Positions 45,644 through 53,790 of a stretch of 58,476 bases of DNA are shown here, piece after piece (the first letter of the stretch is position 1; each line of letters starts with the position of its first letter). The translations under genes and the position numbers were made by a program. Below the pieces are notes generated by a model. The model was given only the letters and a program-made list of their open reading frames with translations. It was not told the origin of the DNA and searched no databases. Source of the DNA: Sphingobacteriales bacterium (GTDB lineage: Bacteria > Bacteroidota > Bacteroidia > Chitinophagales > Chitinophagaceae); assembly GCA_900299255.1 (NCBI GenBank), contig OMJB01000068.1, forward strand, positions 1-58,476, read 5' to 3'.

Positions 45644-46507
45644 TCAATGCAATGTAATATCGTAGGTATGCGTACCAATTGTTACTGTTGCCAGTGCATC
45701 GCATCCGCCACCGCCACGGCTGTAATCCAGCACACGGTCGCCGCCCGTAAACGAAGTACTTGATATGGTTTCAGTACCGGACTCTATCCACCTGCACCCA
45801 ATTGCCACTTTCAGCGGATCAGTTGCTGAAATAGTATGGGTAAACACATTTCCGTTGGCGCGCCTTAGCACAGTAGTGCCGCCTATCAGGTACACATCAT
45901 CGCTTCTGTCGGTTGTGCCATAACCGGCAAACCAGGTACGGGTGCGGGTGCCAGTCCAGCTGATCATGCTGTCAACGCCCAGTACAATCGTATCATTAAC
46001 AGTAACACTATACCAATACTGCCCTGCAGTATTCATACCTTCATTAGTTACAGTCTTGTGTACAATTGTTTTCAGTCCGTTTACATAATAGTTACTAGTT
46101 GTAATAGTGTGCGTACTGCCGGCATCTTTGTAATGGCCCGTATAGGTTACAAGAATCTTGCCGCTGCGGGTTTTACCGTCTGCGCAAACACATCCAGTCG
46201 TCCCGAAATCTATGGTAAGCAAATGTGGTGTTGAAGTGGTATCATTTGTTATTGTTGCACATCCACCCAAAGTTGTTGCCGTTGTCCTCAAATTAGACCC
46301 CCCCGAGGTACCCGCAACATCGGCAATTGATATCACATCATTGCTATTCTGATTCAGCTTTGCGGCATCAGACGCATACCCTCCGTTATCATCCGCACTG
46401 GTCAGCGACGGCGTAACTGTATCTTTCTTTGTCTTACAGGATGCAAGAGCAAGTGTTGCTGCAACAATGATCACAGCACTGTTTCTCAGAAATGTTTTGT
46501 ACATCAT
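45644..46507 (-). CDS. Lipoprotein, unknown function
   Basis: The 287-residue lipoprotein has signal MMYKTFLRNSAVIIVAATLALASC, in two overlapping segments, with lipobox ALASC. The mature part begins with a linker (KTKKDTVTPS...) and then a beta-rich domain with conserved-looking GCVCADGKTRSGKILVTYTG, repeated T/S-rich strands, and a Cys near each end of the domain (GGCATI, GCRWIESG, GGGGCDAL). This resembles a family of Bacteroidota lipoproteins of unknown role. It is monocistronic with its own terminator. Confidence 0.8.
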   Translation of the reverse strand: MMYKTFLRNSAVIIVAATLALASCKTKKDTVTPSLTSADDNGGYASDAAKLNQNSNDVISIADVAGTSGGSNLRTTATTLGGCATITNDTTSTPHLLTIDFGTTGCVCADGKTRSGKILVTYTGHYKDAGSTHTITTSNYYVNGLKTIVHKTVTNEGMNTAGQYWYSVTVNDTIVLGVDSMISWTGTRTRTWFAGYGTTDRSDDVYLIGGTTVLRRANGNVFTHTISATDPLKVAIGCRWIESGTETISSTSFTGGDRVLDYSRGGGGCDALATVTIGTHTYDITLH

Positions 46508-46588
46508 AGTTTATCGTTTTTATGCTGTTAAGACTGCTTCTTTGCAAATAAGTTTAACGAACCAAAAATAAATTACAAACAAAACAAT

Positions 46589-48061
46589 TTACTTCTTCAG
46601 CTTACTGTGTTTTATGCTGTACCCAAAATAGATTACAAGGCCTATAATCAGCCAGCCAAATAATCTGGCCCAGTTGGTCCAGCCCAGCCCTGCCATCATT
46701 GCACCGCAAACTATTACTCCCAGTGTGGACACAACAGGCACCATGGGCACTTTGAATTTTCTTGGAATATTTGGGTCAGTAACACGGAGAATCCACACAC
46801 CAATGCATACCAGCACAAACGCAAACAAGGTACCGATGCTGGTCATATCGCCAACAATATCTCCCGGAACGAATGCGGCAAAACCGCCCACCAGCACCAG
46901 AAATATCCAGTTAGAATGATGTGGCGTCTGGAATTTGGGATGCAGGTTTGAAAATGTTTTTGGTACCAGCCCGTCCTTGCTCATGGAATAAAACACCCTC
47001 GACTGCCCCATCAGCATCACAAGGATTACTGAAGAAAAACCAAATAAAATAGCCACCACCACAAAGTCGGCAAGCCAGCCGTAACCGATCATATAAGTAC
47101 GTACAGCATAAGCCACAGATGCTTCCCTGCCAACAGTCCTGAAATCGTTTACACTTGCTACTCCTGTAAGCACGTGCGCAAACAAAATATACAGAATCGT
47201 GCAGATTACCAGTGAGCCCAGAATGCCAATCGGCATGTCTTTTTCCGGATTTTTTGCTTCCTGAGCGGCCGTTGATACCGCATCAAAACCGATGAATGCA
47301 AAAAACACGGTGCCTGCTGCACCTAGTATACCCCAAATGCCGCCATAGTTATGTGTTACGCCCTGCGTATCTGTATAACTCGATGGATCGGGTATATATG
47401 GCGTATGATTTACCGGATTGATAAAATGCCAGCCGAAGCAGATGAATAAAATAACAATTGCCACTTTAGATATCACAATAATACCATTAACCACCGCCGA
47501 CTCTTTAATACCTTTTATCAGTAGTATCGTTAACAAGAAGATGATAAACAATGCCGGCACATTCATTATACCATGCTGCATTACGCCTGCTTCATTTTTA
47601 AAAACTTCAAACGGTGAGTGGCACCATTCCAGCGGCACATGCAATCCGAACCGTTCCAGCAACTTGTTCAGGTATTCACTCCAGGCAATTCCTACAGTTG
47701 CCGCACCTACAGCGTACTCCAGTACTAGGTCCCAGCCAATAATCCACGCCACGAGTTCACCCATTGTGGCGTAAGAATAGGTATATGCACTTCCTGCGAT
47801 GGGAATCATGCTCGCAAATTCGGCATAGCACAAACCTGCAAATGCACATCCGATACCAGCAAGAATAAACCCTATGGTTACAGACGGCCCCGCATAGTTG
47901 GCTGCTGCAGCAGCAGTCCTTACAAACAGGCCTGCACCAATGATAGCACCTATTCCCAGTGCAATAAGATTTCCGGCACCTAATGTACGTTTCAGGCCAT
48001 TATCACCTTCCGAAGAGTGTTGTATCAGCTGGCCTATTGGTTTCTTTGTGAAAATTCCCAT
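46589..48061 (-). CDS. APC family amino-acid permease (CAT-like)
   Basis: The 490-residue secondary transporter has about 13 membrane helices. The first helix holds GIGAIIGAGLFV, the unwound substrate-binding segment of the APC fold. FAGLCYAEFASMIPIAGSAYTYSY is the consensus-amphipathic region of the CAT subfamily (quoted here in two overlapping parts), and FFAFIGFDAVSTAAQEAKNP is also diagnostic. It most likely imports amino acids by proton symport; cationic amino acids are typical but specificity cannot be read here. Confidence 0.93.
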   Translation of the reverse strand: MGIFTKKPIGQLIQHSSEGDNGLKRTLGAGNLIALGIGAIIGAGLFVRTAAAAANYAGPSVTIGFILAGIGCAFAGLCYAEFASMIPIAGSAYTYSYATMGELVAWIIGWDLVLEYAVGAATVGIAWSEYLNKLLERFGLHVPLEWCHSPFEVFKNEAGVMQHGIMNVPALFIIFLLTILLIKGIKESAVVNGIIVISKVAIVILFICFGWHFINPVNHTPYIPDPSSYTDTQGVTHNYGGIWGILGAAGTVFFAFIGFDAVSTAAQEAKNPEKDMPIGILGSLVICTILYILFAHVLTGVASVNDFRTVGREASVAYAVRTYMIGYGWLADFVVVAILFGFSSVILVMLMGQSRVFYSMSKDGLVPKTFSNLHPKFQTPHHSNWIFLVLVGGFAAFVPGDIVGDMTSIGTLFAFVLVCIGVWILRVTDPNIPRKFKVPMVPVVSTLGVIVCGAMMAGLGWTNWARLFGWLIIGLVIYFGYSIKHSKLKK

Positions 48062-48331
48062 GAATAGTATTTGTGTTCGTGAACAGCTAAGATAATTAAA
48101 TAGTTGATTCCATCATAAATCACGGAGCAATATCCCCTTCAATCTCACGCTTATGGTAAAAATCATGGCAGGTTTGGTATATTTGAGCAATTGTCCGTGA
48201 CCGGGAAAATTTTACCCTGCTGCGGTTTTAACTTTAATACGCTCAGTTTTCCGGTGGTATTCAGCATCACTTACCTGCACATTTGCTTGTTTCGTATTAC
48301 AACCCGGCTACAAAGATTACCGGCATTGGGG

Positions 48332-49210
48332 ATGTGTGCCTGTTTACTGTTGCCCTTACTACTGGGCACCAGCAACCTGATTGCCCAGCCTTCCCTGCCC
48401 GAAATTGCCGCTACCAGCGAAAACAAAGACGTGATCATTACCTGGCAGAACCAATACGATAAGGTAAAAGTCATTACAGTTATGCGATCAAATGATAGCA
48501 TGACCGATTTTGAAATAATAGGCTACGTTAAAAAGCCGGCAAAAGGGATAAACAGTTATAACGATAAAAAAGTACCCCCCGGAAAATACTATTATAAGCT
48601 TGCCATAGTTTTCGGTTCCGGGCTCAACTGGCGGAGCAATCTCGCCTCAGTGGTGGTGGCACCACCTGTGCGCGAAAAACCTAAAGACGAGCCTCAGAAG
48701 GAAACTGAAATACGTCAGGAACCAAAAAATAAGGCAACCACCCCTCCCACCGCTCAGTTGGAGTCGTCGTTTAAAGAAAATAATTCAGCCGCAAAAGCAC
48801 CCGATACTGCAAAAAAAACAACGCACGCTGCACCAGCTGTTGCGCTTACGTTTGCATCAGACAGCAACCTGTCTGCCAGGCAGGCACCAGCCCGGCACAA
48901 AATCCATTATTCGTACGACGAGATTACAGACAACACACCGATATTCATCAGGTCAAAGTACATCTATTCTGATACCGCTACCGGCCATGTTCGGCTGGAC
49001 CTGCCTGAAGATTTGGAAACCCATCACTACTCAGTAAAATTCTACGATAAAGACAAACACGTGATCATTGAAGTACCCAGGCTTAACAGCACGAAGATCA
49101 TTCTTGACAAACGGAACTTTCAGCACAAAGGCGTTTACAAATTCGTGCTGCGCAAGGACTATACGGAACTTGAGTCGGGGTTTATAACGGTTGTTCCATC
49201 CGGAAAATAA
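48332..49210 (+). CDS. Secreted protein with FN3-like domain and disordered linker
   Basis: The start is ATG 48332 (292 residues, signal peptide about 1-22 ending LIAQ). The frame extends to TTG 48191, but that would bury the signal peptide. Residues about 25-115 look like a fibronectin type III domain (DVIITWQNQYDKVKVITVMR ... PPGKYYYKLAIVF). A Lys/Pro/Glu/Ala-rich linker follows (about 118-200), and then a second beta domain (HVRLDLPEDLETHHYSVKFY ... FVLRKDYTELESGFITV). The function is unknown; a periplasmic or surface structural role is inferred. It is divergent from the permease gene. Confidence 0.75.
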   Translation: MCACLLLPLLLGTSNLIAQPSLPEIAATSENKDVIITWQNQYDKVKVITVMRSNDSMTDFEIIGYVKKPAKGINSYNDKKVPPGKYYYKLAIVFGSGLNWRSNLASVVVAPPVREKPKDEPQKETEIRQEPKNKATTPPTAQLESSFKENNSAAKAPDTAKKTTHAAPAVALTFASDSNLSARQAPARHKIHYSYDEITDNTPIFIRSKYIYSDTATGHVRLDLPEDLETHHYSVKFYDKDKHVIIEVPRLNSTKIILDKRNFQHKGVYKFVLRKDYTELESGFITVVPSGK

Positions 49211-49214
49211 CCAA

Positions 49215-49832
49215 TCAATTCTGCGTTTCCTGGAGCATCTCTTTCCACTCAGGGCCCAGCTGCAGTGTGTTACCGTTATACAGCTTCATCATCTGTACCA
49301 GTTCCTCAGCGTCCCATGAGTACACCCCGGCACCAAAGTACACACGGCCGTCAACAGTATCAAAATACAAATTACCATCGTGATGCAGGCTTTGTATCAG
49401 GTGTTCCTGTGTTTCGAATCCAAAATAGTCAAAACTCTTACCCTTCAGCGGGTGATCAGTTTTAGGTGTTTTGCCTTCATAATGAAGCATGCCTATACTG
49501 CGCCAGTCATACCTGCGCACCTGTTGCGCAAAAATGGTTTTCTTAACCAGCGTTAAAGAATGCTGATCCATTAAAATACGCTCTGAGAAAAACAAACGAG
49601 CCAGAAACCGGTATGACGACAGCATATACAATACAGCAGCACCTACCGATGCTATCCAGTTTACCACACTGTGCCTGAACGGGATGCACTGCAGCAGAAA
49701 AATAGTAGCCATACCTGACGTAACCAGAAACTCGCACAGATACAACGCACGTATGCGCGGCTGTGTACGGTTGCCCAACCTGATCAGCAGGCTCCTGTCG
49801 CCCCAGTAATATGTTATCCTCCTTTTTGCCAA
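49215..49832 (-). CDS. Membrane protein with two helices and PH-like domain, unknown function
   Basis: The 205-residue protein starts at TTG 49832; no in-frame ATG exists upstream before a stop. Two membrane segments (about 33-50 and 58-77) are followed by a beta-rich cytoplasmic part (about 85-190) that reads like a bacterial PH-type domain (LTLVKKTIFAQQVRRYDWRS ... YDFGFETQEH-like strands) and ends in a helix. It lies 32 bp after lipB on the same strand, so it is probably co-transcribed. The family is not recognised. Confidence 0.7.
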   Translation of the reverse strand: MAKRRITYYWGDRSLLIRLGNRTQPRIRALYLCEFLVTSGMATIFLLQCIPFRHSVVNWIASVGAAVLYMLSSYRFLARLFFSERILMDQHSLTLVKKTIFAQQVRRYDWRSIGMLHYEGKTPKTDHPLKGKSFDYFGFETQEHLIQSLHHDGNLYFDTVDGRVYFGAGVYSWDAEELVQMMKLYNGNTLQLGPEWKEMLQETQN

Positions 49833-49864
49833 AACTATTAATATCCTTTTCTCACGCCTTCACA

Positions 49865-50599
49865 TTACGAAAACGCTTCAACCGCATTCATTATTATCTC
49901 AGCTGCAAAAACTGAGCCAAACTCTTTCTTCAAAATTTCCTTTACCTCCTGCTCATCTACTTTCCTGCCTATTTCTTTTTCAATGGAGGTGACACTTTTA
50001 TCAGTGATACCACAGGGCACTATATACCCAAAGTAATTAAGGTCAGTATTTACATTAAGCGCAAAACCATGCATGGTGACCCATCTGCTGCACCGCACTC
50101 CCATAGCACAAATCTTCCTTGCTCTGCCTGCCACGTCTGCATCCAGCCACACACCGGTAGCCCCCGGCAGCCGCTCCCCTGCTATCCCATAGTGCGCTAT
50201 CGTGCGAATGATTACTTCCTCCAGATTGCGCATGTACTTTCCCAAATCGGTACCGTAGTACTCCAGATCTAAAATGGGATAGCCAACTATCTGCCCCGGG
50301 CCATGGTAGGTTATATCGCCGCCCCGGTTGGTTTTGAAAAACGATACCCGCAACTCCTGCATACGCCTGTCATTCAGCAGCAGGTTTTCCATATGCCCGC
50401 TCTTACCCAGTGTATATACGTGTGGATGCTCGCAAAACAATAGGTGGTCTGTAGTTACTTCACCCGTCAAATCCGCCGCTGTATTTCCATTAAATCTGGC
50501 TGCTTTAATCTGCAGGTTAGACTGTAGCAGGCTTTCCTGGTATGCCCAGGCAGCATCATATGCCACTTTACCCAAATCCTGAAATAAAATTGTTCTCAT
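49865..50599 (-). CDS. lipB: Octanoyltransferase LipB
   Basis: LipB transfers octanoate from acyl carrier protein to lipoyl domains, the first step of lipoic-acid synthesis. The conserved RGGDITYHGPGQIVGYP is present. The catalytic pair is K162 (RKICAMGV) and C196 (VPCGI). I start at ATG 50599 (244 residues, MRTILFQDLG), since the TTG at 50665 and the ATG at 50617 add residues absent from the family core. The cognate lipA gene is not in the window. Confidence 0.95.
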   Translation of the reverse strand: MRTILFQDLGKVAYDAAWAYQESLLQSNLQIKAARFNGNTAADLTGEVTTDHLLFCEHPHVYTLGKSGHMENLLLNDRRMQELRVSFFKTNRGGDITYHGPGQIVGYPILDLEYYGTDLGKYMRNLEEVIIRTIAHYGIAGERLPGATGVWLDADVAGRARKICAMGVRCSRWVTMHGFALNVNTDLNYFGYIVPCGITDKSVTSIEKEIGRKVDEQEVKEILKKEFGSVFAAEIIMNAVEAFS

Positions 50600-50820
50600 C
50601 TCACTCACTTCTATCATATACAAGATGTAGGTACATACACTGCATCCTGAATAAACTATATGCAATTTAAGGGAATTTCAAATAATATCACACCAGCAGC
50701 GTCATCGGGAGGTAAAACATAATCTTACGGTAACAGCCTGAGGTAAACTGTTTCTTTCGAAAACGTAAGAGATTCATTTGCTGCCACTCTCTATTTATTA
50801 GCCTTGCCTAATTTTCATAT

Positions 50821-50851
50821 TTTGTATTATCAAATTATATTTTTATGTTTG
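50821..50851 (+). promoter_or_regulatory. Promoter of the start-less transporter gene
   Basis: TTTG at 50821-50824, a 19-bp spacer, and TATGTTTG at 50844-50851 match the Bacteroidota -33/-7 consensus. The first codon of the downstream signal-peptide frame (ATC, 50886) is 34 bp away. Confidence 0.7.
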
Positions 50852-50885
50852 GCAAAACAAATTTTAACTCTAAAAATCCTGTACT

Positions 50886-51707
50886 ATCAAAATAGCTCAA
50901 CAGTTCATTATTGTATTATTTGCGGCATTTTGTCAGCTGATTGCTTATGCACAGCTGAAAGCGGCAAACGATAACCAGCCAACTACCCATCCCGGCAAAC
51001 CACATCTGGAGCGCATTGACACAGACCGGCCAGACCAGACCGAATCTGCCGCCACTACTCCTTTCAGGTATTTTCAGGCCGAGCTTGGTTTTAACCGGGA
51101 ATCATACAAAGACGGAACAATTGTTTATACCCACCCTCCCGGACTGTATAAATATGGGATCAGCCGGAGGGCAGAATTACGTATAGAAGCACCGTTTATT
51201 ACCGAAATACCCACCGCACCAGCCCGGCAGATAACTGGCTTTGAACCGGTAGAGATAGGCGCAAAAGTAGCTCTGGTGGAAGAGCTCGGCTGGATACCCA
51301 AAACATCTGTCATTGCACATATTGGGCTACCCTTTGCCGCAGCAAAAAACTTTCAGCCAGCAAACCCATCATTCATTTTCCGGTTCACATGCCAAAACAC
51401 CTTCTCCAAAATTGCAGGAATCGGGTACAACCTTGGTATAAGCTGGGATGGAGATAACTGCACACCTGTATATTTCTATACTTTCTCGCCCGGATTCAAC
51501 ATCGGCAAATCGTGGTACGCATATATCGAGGCTTTTGGATTTATGGCCAAGGGAAAACTGCCCGACCATAACCTTGCGTTAGGCGCTGCATGGTATATCA
51601 GTAACGACGTTAAAATAGACATTTCGGGAGCCTGCGGCCTGGGCACAGCGTCTCTCGACCACTATGTGGCGCTAGGATTGTCATTCAGGTTCAGGGCAGT
51701 GAAATAA
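50886..51707 (+). CDS. Outer-membrane transporter-like protein with no canonical start codon
   Basis: The frame is open from 50874 to 51707. Read from ATC 50886 it gives a normal signal peptide (xKIAQQFIIVLF...LIAYAQ), then DTDRPDQTE and an alternating beta-strand barrel of about 240 residues ending SFRFRAVK, similar to the phenol-degradation MetA-like/transporter barrels of Bacteroidota. No ATG, GTG or TTG occurs between the upstream stop (50871-50873) and the end of the signal peptide. The next candidate, TTG or GTG far inside, would remove the export signal. Either ATC is used as start or an ATG was lost by one base change. Confidence 0.72.
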   Translation: MKIAQQFIIVLFAAFCQLIAYAQLKAANDNQPTTHPGKPHLERIDTDRPDQTESAATTPFRYFQAELGFNRESYKDGTIVYTHPPGLYKYGISRRAELRIEAPFITEIPTAPARQITGFEPVEIGAKVALVEELGWIPKTSVIAHIGLPFAAAKNFQPANPSFIFRFTCQNTFSKIAGIGYNLGISWDGDNCTPVYFYTFSPGFNIGKSWYAYIEAFGFMAKGKLPDHNLALGAAWYISNDVKIDISGACGLGTASLDHYVALGLSFRFRAVK

Positions 51708-51754
51708 GATTATTATTCTGCCACACTAACCTGCACATTAAAAGTTCTGACTGA

Positions 51755-53455
51755 CTACGACGCAGCTTCACCTCCTGCAGGCGCACCGCTGCCTCCTCCC
51801 CCTTCTGGTCTTGGCGGCCTGTTGCGCTGTGGTCTGGGTCCACGGTTTTCCCGCGGCTGATTATTGCCCTCAGGCCTTGGTCCCTGCTGCTCTCTGGGTT
51901 GTCCGCCTTCAGGCCTTGGCCCGCGGTTTTCCCGCGCTCCGCCTTCAGATCTTGGTCCACGGTTCTCTCTCGGCGCACCACCCTCCGGTCTTGGCCCACG
52001 GTTTTCACGCGGCTGCCCACCTTCAGGCCTTGGCCCCTGCTGCTGCTGTGGCTTAGCCTGCTGGCCTGCCTGTCCTTCGGGTTTCGGCTGCTGACCACCT
52101 TGTCGCTGGGGTCTGTTGCCCTGCTGCTGAGGCCTGTTTTGGTTTTGCTGTGGTTTTGCCTGCTGCGTCTGACCTTCCTGCTGTGGCTGGCCACCTGGCT
52201 GTTGAGGGCGGTTATTGCCTTTATTTTGTTGCCCTTTGTTGGGTTTGTTACCGCCTTTTTGCTGCTGTCCGGCCTGCTGCGGCTGGCCTCCACCCGGCCT
52301 GTTGCCCGGCTGATTTCCGCCCTTGCTTCCGCTATGTTTCTTCTTCTTATTCTTATTTTCAAGTGCTTTCAGCGATATAGAGCCTACGTCGTTAACATAG
52401 CCCATATCAGCCACTTTGCCGCTCTTGGTTTCACGGGTTTCCAGTTCCACAGGCATTAACTCCTCAGCCTTCTGGCCCATTTTATTCATTTTCTGAATCT
52501 CCTTCACCCTGGTGATGCTCAGCGGATATTGCTTGTTGTTATCCGAATAGCTGTACCACATAAGATTCTTGAAAATATCCCTTTTCTGCAGGTGTATAAC
52601 ACCCTTCACTGTTTCCAGATGCTCCGCATGGTCCGGGAAATCCACCAGTGCATCCATATAGGTATCCAGCTCAAAATTGAGACAGCACTTAAGCCTGCCG
52701 CACTGACCAGATAATTTCGTCTGATTGATAGATAAATTCTGATACCTGGCCGCAGTGGTATTTACAGACTTAAAATCAGAAAGCCATGTACTGCAACACA
52801 GTTCACGGCCGCAGGAGCCAATGCCCCCCACTTTACCACTCTCCTGTCGCGCGCCTATCTGCTTCATCTCCACCTTCATCTTAAAATCGGTGGCATATAC
52901 CCTGATCAATTCCCTGAAGTCTACACGCTGATCGGCAGTGTAGAAAAACGTACCTTTTTTACCATCTGCCTGTATCTCCACCTCACAAAGTTTCATGTCC
53001 AGCTTCAGACTCCTGGCTATAGCACGGCTGCGGATCAGTATTTCTGCTTCGCGCTCTTTTTGTTCTGTGGCCAGATTCAGTTCTTCCTCGGTAGCGGGGT
53101 GCAGTACACGTTTCACCACGTCATTCTCGCGAACACCGTATTTTTTCAGTTGCAGTTTCACCAGTTCGCCCGTAAGGCTTACCTGACCTACATCATAACC
53201 ACCCAGGCCTTCCAGGGCAAACCACATGCCCTTCTCCAGCACATGGTGTGTGTTATTTCTGAAAAACTCTTTTCTGCTGCCTTTATTGAAAGAAAACTCT
53301 ACCAGAGGGTAAGGTTTTGCTGCATCATGCAAAGGAAGTGTGCTCAGCCAGTCATACACATTAAGCCGGTTGCACCCGCCGGTACTGCACCCACCATTTC
53401 CTTTGCAACCAGGAGCCGCGCCATTGGCACCGGACCCGCAATTGCCACATCCCAT
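51755..53455 (-). CDS. ricT: RicT/PSP1-family protein with long repetitive C-terminal tail
   Basis: The 566-residue protein starts with a Cys/Gly-rich segment (C3, C6, C17, C23, C28). The PSP1 core follows (about 45-265), with the two Cys clusters CGRELCC (215-221) and CGRLKCC (252-258). In Bacillus subtilis, RicT with RicA and RicF carries Fe-S clusters and affects RNase Y and phosphorelay steps; partner genes are not visible here. Residues 368-566 form a low-complexity Gln/Gly/Pro/Asn/Arg-rich tail that includes 13-residue repeats, which is unusually long. The start is ATG, and a terminator hairpin of the upstream-lying gene on the same strand is nearby. Confidence 0.88.
   Translation of the reverse strand: MGCGNCGSGANGAAPGCKGNGGCSTGGCNRLNVYDWLSTLPLHDAAKPYPLVEFSFNKGSRKEFFRNNTHHVLEKGMWFALEGLGGYDVGQVSLTGELVKLQLKKYGVRENDVVKRVLHPATEEELNLATEQKEREAEILIRSRAIARSLKLDMKLCEVEIQADGKKGTFFYTADQRVDFRELIRVYATDFKMKVEMKQIGARQESGKVGGIGSCGRELCCSTWLSDFKSVNTTAARYQNLSINQTKLSGQCGRLKCCLNFELDTYMDALVDFPDHAEHLETVKGVIHLQKRDIFKNLMWYSYSDNNKQYPLSITRVKEIQKMNKMGQKAEELMPVELETRETKSGKVADMGYVNDVGSISLKALENKNKKKKHSGSKGGNQPGNRPGGGQPQQAGQQQKGGNKPNKGQQNKGNNRPQQPGGQPQQEGQTQQAKPQQNQNRPQQQGNRPQRQGGQQPKPEGQAGQQAKPQQQQGPRPEGGQPRENRGPRPEGGAPRENRGPRSEGGARENRGPRPEGGQPREQQGPRPEGNNQPRENRGPRPQRNRPPRPEGGGGSGAPAGGEAAS
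51842..52036. repeat. 39-bp coding repeats in the ricT tail
   Basis: Five consecutive units of 12-14 residues with pattern GPRPEGGxPRENR correspond to residues 474-538 of the RicT-family protein. The unit is about 39 bp, and single-codon length differences fit slippage. Confidence 0.8.
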
Positions 53456-53790
53456 TTAAATACGTTTATATAAAGCAAGCGTACCTGATAACTTTTTTCC
53501 GGGAAGATAAAACAGAAAGGAAAACGCTTAGGTTTTCACTTTTCCCTTTTAACCTAATATATAACAAACACCAACGACCGTTGTACCCTACTGCACAGTT
53601 ATTTTCCGCAAGCCAATTGTTAAAAAATAAGTACTAAAGGACGAAGTTACTAAAAAAAAGATGGGAATAACGCTTAAGCTTCTTAACTGATACTCCTGCT
53701 CCGCCTGCTGTTCTAAAAACAGCTATTTATTTAAAACGACAACCGGAAATAACACTGGGTTATTTCCGGCTATATGTACTTTCAACAAAA
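53456..53790. other. Intergenic region upstream of ricT
   Basis: These 335 bp hold a terminator for the gene at 53791 (listed separately). I see no open frame or RNA gene. The segment must also contain the ricT promoter, but no clear TAnnTTTG box is visible. Confidence 0.5.
53743..53769 (-). terminator. Terminator of the 480-residue protein gene
   Basis: A perfect 11-bp stem (CCGGAAATAAC, 53743-53753, and GTTATTTCCGG, 53759-53769) with a 5-nt loop is followed on the minus strand by a T-rich tract. It lies 21 bp after the stop codon. Confidence 0.85.

Noticed and set aside
45392-45763. Plus-strand frame of 123 codons
   Set aside because: It runs through a strong minus-strand terminator and into the end of the lipoprotein gene, and it overlaps the more plausible minus-strand basic peptide.
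51691-52362. Long open frame (223 codons) on the minus strand overlapping the ricT tail, plus several long frames on the plus strand there
   Set aside because: They lie over the GC-rich low-complexity repeats of the RicT-family tail. The products are Ser/Arg/Gln runs with no domain, as expected of repeat shadows.
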